64,000 nucleotides of DNA from Chryseobacterium phosphatilyticum (GTDB lineage: Bacteria > Bacteroidota > Bacteroidia > Flavobacteriales > Weeksellaceae): contig NZ_PPED02000001.1 in NCBI RefSeq assembly GCF_002899825.2, positions 1,512,023 to 1,576,022 on the forward strand, given 5' to 3'. Below the pieces are notes generated by a model, which was not told the origin of the DNA, searched no databases, and was given only the letters and a program-made list of their open reading frames with translations. A program made the position numbers and the translations under genes. This document shows positions 62,950 to 64,000 of the stretch, one piece after another (within the stretch, counting starts at the first letter, position 1; every line of letters begins with the position of its first letter).

Positions 62950-64000
62950 ATGAAAAAAATTTATTTAACCGCATGTATCTTATGTACATTTCTGGGTATA
63001 TCTGCTCAGGAAGTATTATGGCAGAAAGACATCAAATCCTCTACCCAGGATTTTCTGAGCCAGGTGATTACAACGATTGATCAACAGTATCTTATTACAG
63101 GGAGTTCTATTCAGGCCGGAAGTGGGAAGCTGGAGGCTGGAAGACCGTCCAACAACGGATATGACTTCCATTTGATAAAGCTTGATCAGCAAGGGAACGA
63201 AAAATGGGAAAAGTATTTCTCAGGAACCAACCATGACTATTTATCAGCTACCGTAACCACTCAGGATGGTGGATTTTTACTAGCAGGAACTTCTTATTCA
63301 GGAAAGGGATTAGACAAAAAAGATGATTCCAAAGGCGGAGCTGATATCTGGCTGATCAGAATCAACGAATTTGGGGATGAATTATGGCAAAAAACATTGG
63401 GAAGTACGTCCGATGAAGAAGCCAGAGCAGTGATTCAAACCACAGATTTAGGATTTTTTGTGGCCGGAAATATTCAAAACTCATCCAAAGGCTATGGTTC
63501 AAAAGACGTCTGGATCACCAGACTCGACAAAGACGGAAAAGAACTTTCTCAATTGATTTTAGGCGGGAAAGGTCTGGACGAAGTTGAAAAGATGATTCCG
63601 ACAAGAGATGGAGGAGCGTTATTGGGAATGTATTCGAGGAGTTCTGAGGTTCGTGATGCGGGTTCCGGGGTTCGTGATGCGAAGTCTGTTACTTCAGACC
63701 TGAATATCAAAACCCCGAATCCCGAATCCCATTACTCAAAATCCAGCAGCAATTTCGGGGAAGGTGATTACTGGATTGTAAAGCTCGATAAAAACGGAAA
63801 AGTAGAATGGGAAAAGAACTTTGGAGGTAAAGGGGATGACCATATCAGGACATTGGCTCTAACTTCTACAGGGTTTGTCATTGGTGGTGAATCCAGATCG
63901 GAAAGATCAGGAAACAAATCCGTAGGCATCGAAGAAGGAACTGATCTATGGTTGATTGCCCTAAACGAAAGAGGGGATGAACAATGGCAAAAATCCTACA
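62950..64000 (+). CDS. secreted repeat protein (5' part, cut by window edge)
   Basis: At least 350 residues. Signal peptide (MKKIYLTACILCTFLGISAQ), then repeated blade-like units of the form DGGFLLAGTS…DIWLIRINEFGDELWQKT, each with Gly-Asp-x-W and a closing W-x-K. Such chains are common secreted flavobacterial proteins, often with a type IX secretion signal at the C-terminus, which is beyond the window. Two dispersed non-coding repeat sequences have been incorporated in frame at about 63118-63145 and 63646-63730, lengthening two loops. Confidence 0.75.
   Translation, partial: MKKIYLTACILCTFLGISAQEVLWQKDIKSSTQDFLSQVITTIDQQYLITGSSIQAGSGKLEAGRPSNNGYDFHLIKLDQQGNEKWEKYFSGTNHDYLSATVTTQDGGFLLAGTSYSGKGLDKKDDSKGGADIWLIRINEFGDELWQKTLGSTSDEEARAVIQTTDLGFFVAGNIQNSSKGYGSKDVWITRLDKDGKELSQLILGGKGLDEVEKMIPTRDGGALLGMYSRSSEVRDAGSGVRDAKSVTSDLNIKTPNPESHYSKSSSNFGEGDYWIVKLDKNGKVEWEKNFGGKGDDHIRTLALTSTGFVIGGESRSERSGNKSVGIEEGTDLWLIALNERGDEQWQKSY

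Overview
The window looks like chromosomal DNA of a Bacteroidota bacterium, most likely Chryseobacterium or a close relative in the Weeksellaceae. The reasons are AT-rich spacers, A-rich start contexts without strong Shine-Dalgarno sites, several matches to the Bacteroidota -7 promoter box (TAnnTTTG), many lipoprotein leaders ending in S-C, a TPR-AraC regulator typical of flavobacteria, and a SusC-like TonB receptor. No rRNA, tRNA, CRISPR array, transposase or integrase was recognised.

Layout. 1-3461: a partial gene, a DUF3592 membrane protein, a CPBP-type membrane protease and a two-gene unit of unknown function, one member of which carries a Cys/His pair like glutamine deamidase toxins. 3971-8577: the most striking locus, an R-body (refractile inclusion) cluster. 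It starts with a tight six-gene run (a RebB-like protein, an extended Reb-like protein, three unknown proteins and a short Reb-like protein). After a 463-base gap come five tandem rebB paralogues, with a short hairpin in each of the four spacers. Facing it (8645-11400) is a four-gene operon with a NarL-type response regulator and histidine kinase, a multi-pass membrane protein and an unknown protein, a plausible sensing unit for the R-body genes.

11608-22098: ordinary accessory and housekeeping genes (LysE exporter, AraC regulators, siderophore-interacting protein, quinone-reductase-like flavoprotein, Crp-family regulator, aminopeptidase P, DNA topoisomerase IB) and the wreck of a serine hydrolase gene. 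22244-32501: a urea and nickel module on the minus strand: ureA, ureB, ureC, a frameshifted outer-membrane protein, ureE, ureF, ureG, ureD, a UreH-like transporter, a urea channel and a TonB-dependent receptor. Together these would take up urea and probably nickel and build active urease.

33427-49573: proline catabolism (pruA), small lipoproteins, one of them behind twelve copies of a 7-base repeat, a TPR-AraC regulator, a thioredoxin-like protein, fabH, corA, a patatin phospholipase with inserted membrane helices, an AT-rich orphan, a flavoprotein/HxlR pair, tag and a DoxD-DoxA protein. 50031-54796: a tetR-tolC-emrA-emrB efflux operon with a readable promoter and operator. 54906-64000: an unknown TPR-like protein, holB, an aldehyde dehydrogenase, an outer-membrane protein next to lptC and anmK, a 162-base tandem duplication, and the start of a large secreted repeat protein.

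Several families of small palindromic elements are scattered between genes. Two of them also appear inside the reading frame of the last gene, where they seem to have been inserted in frame.
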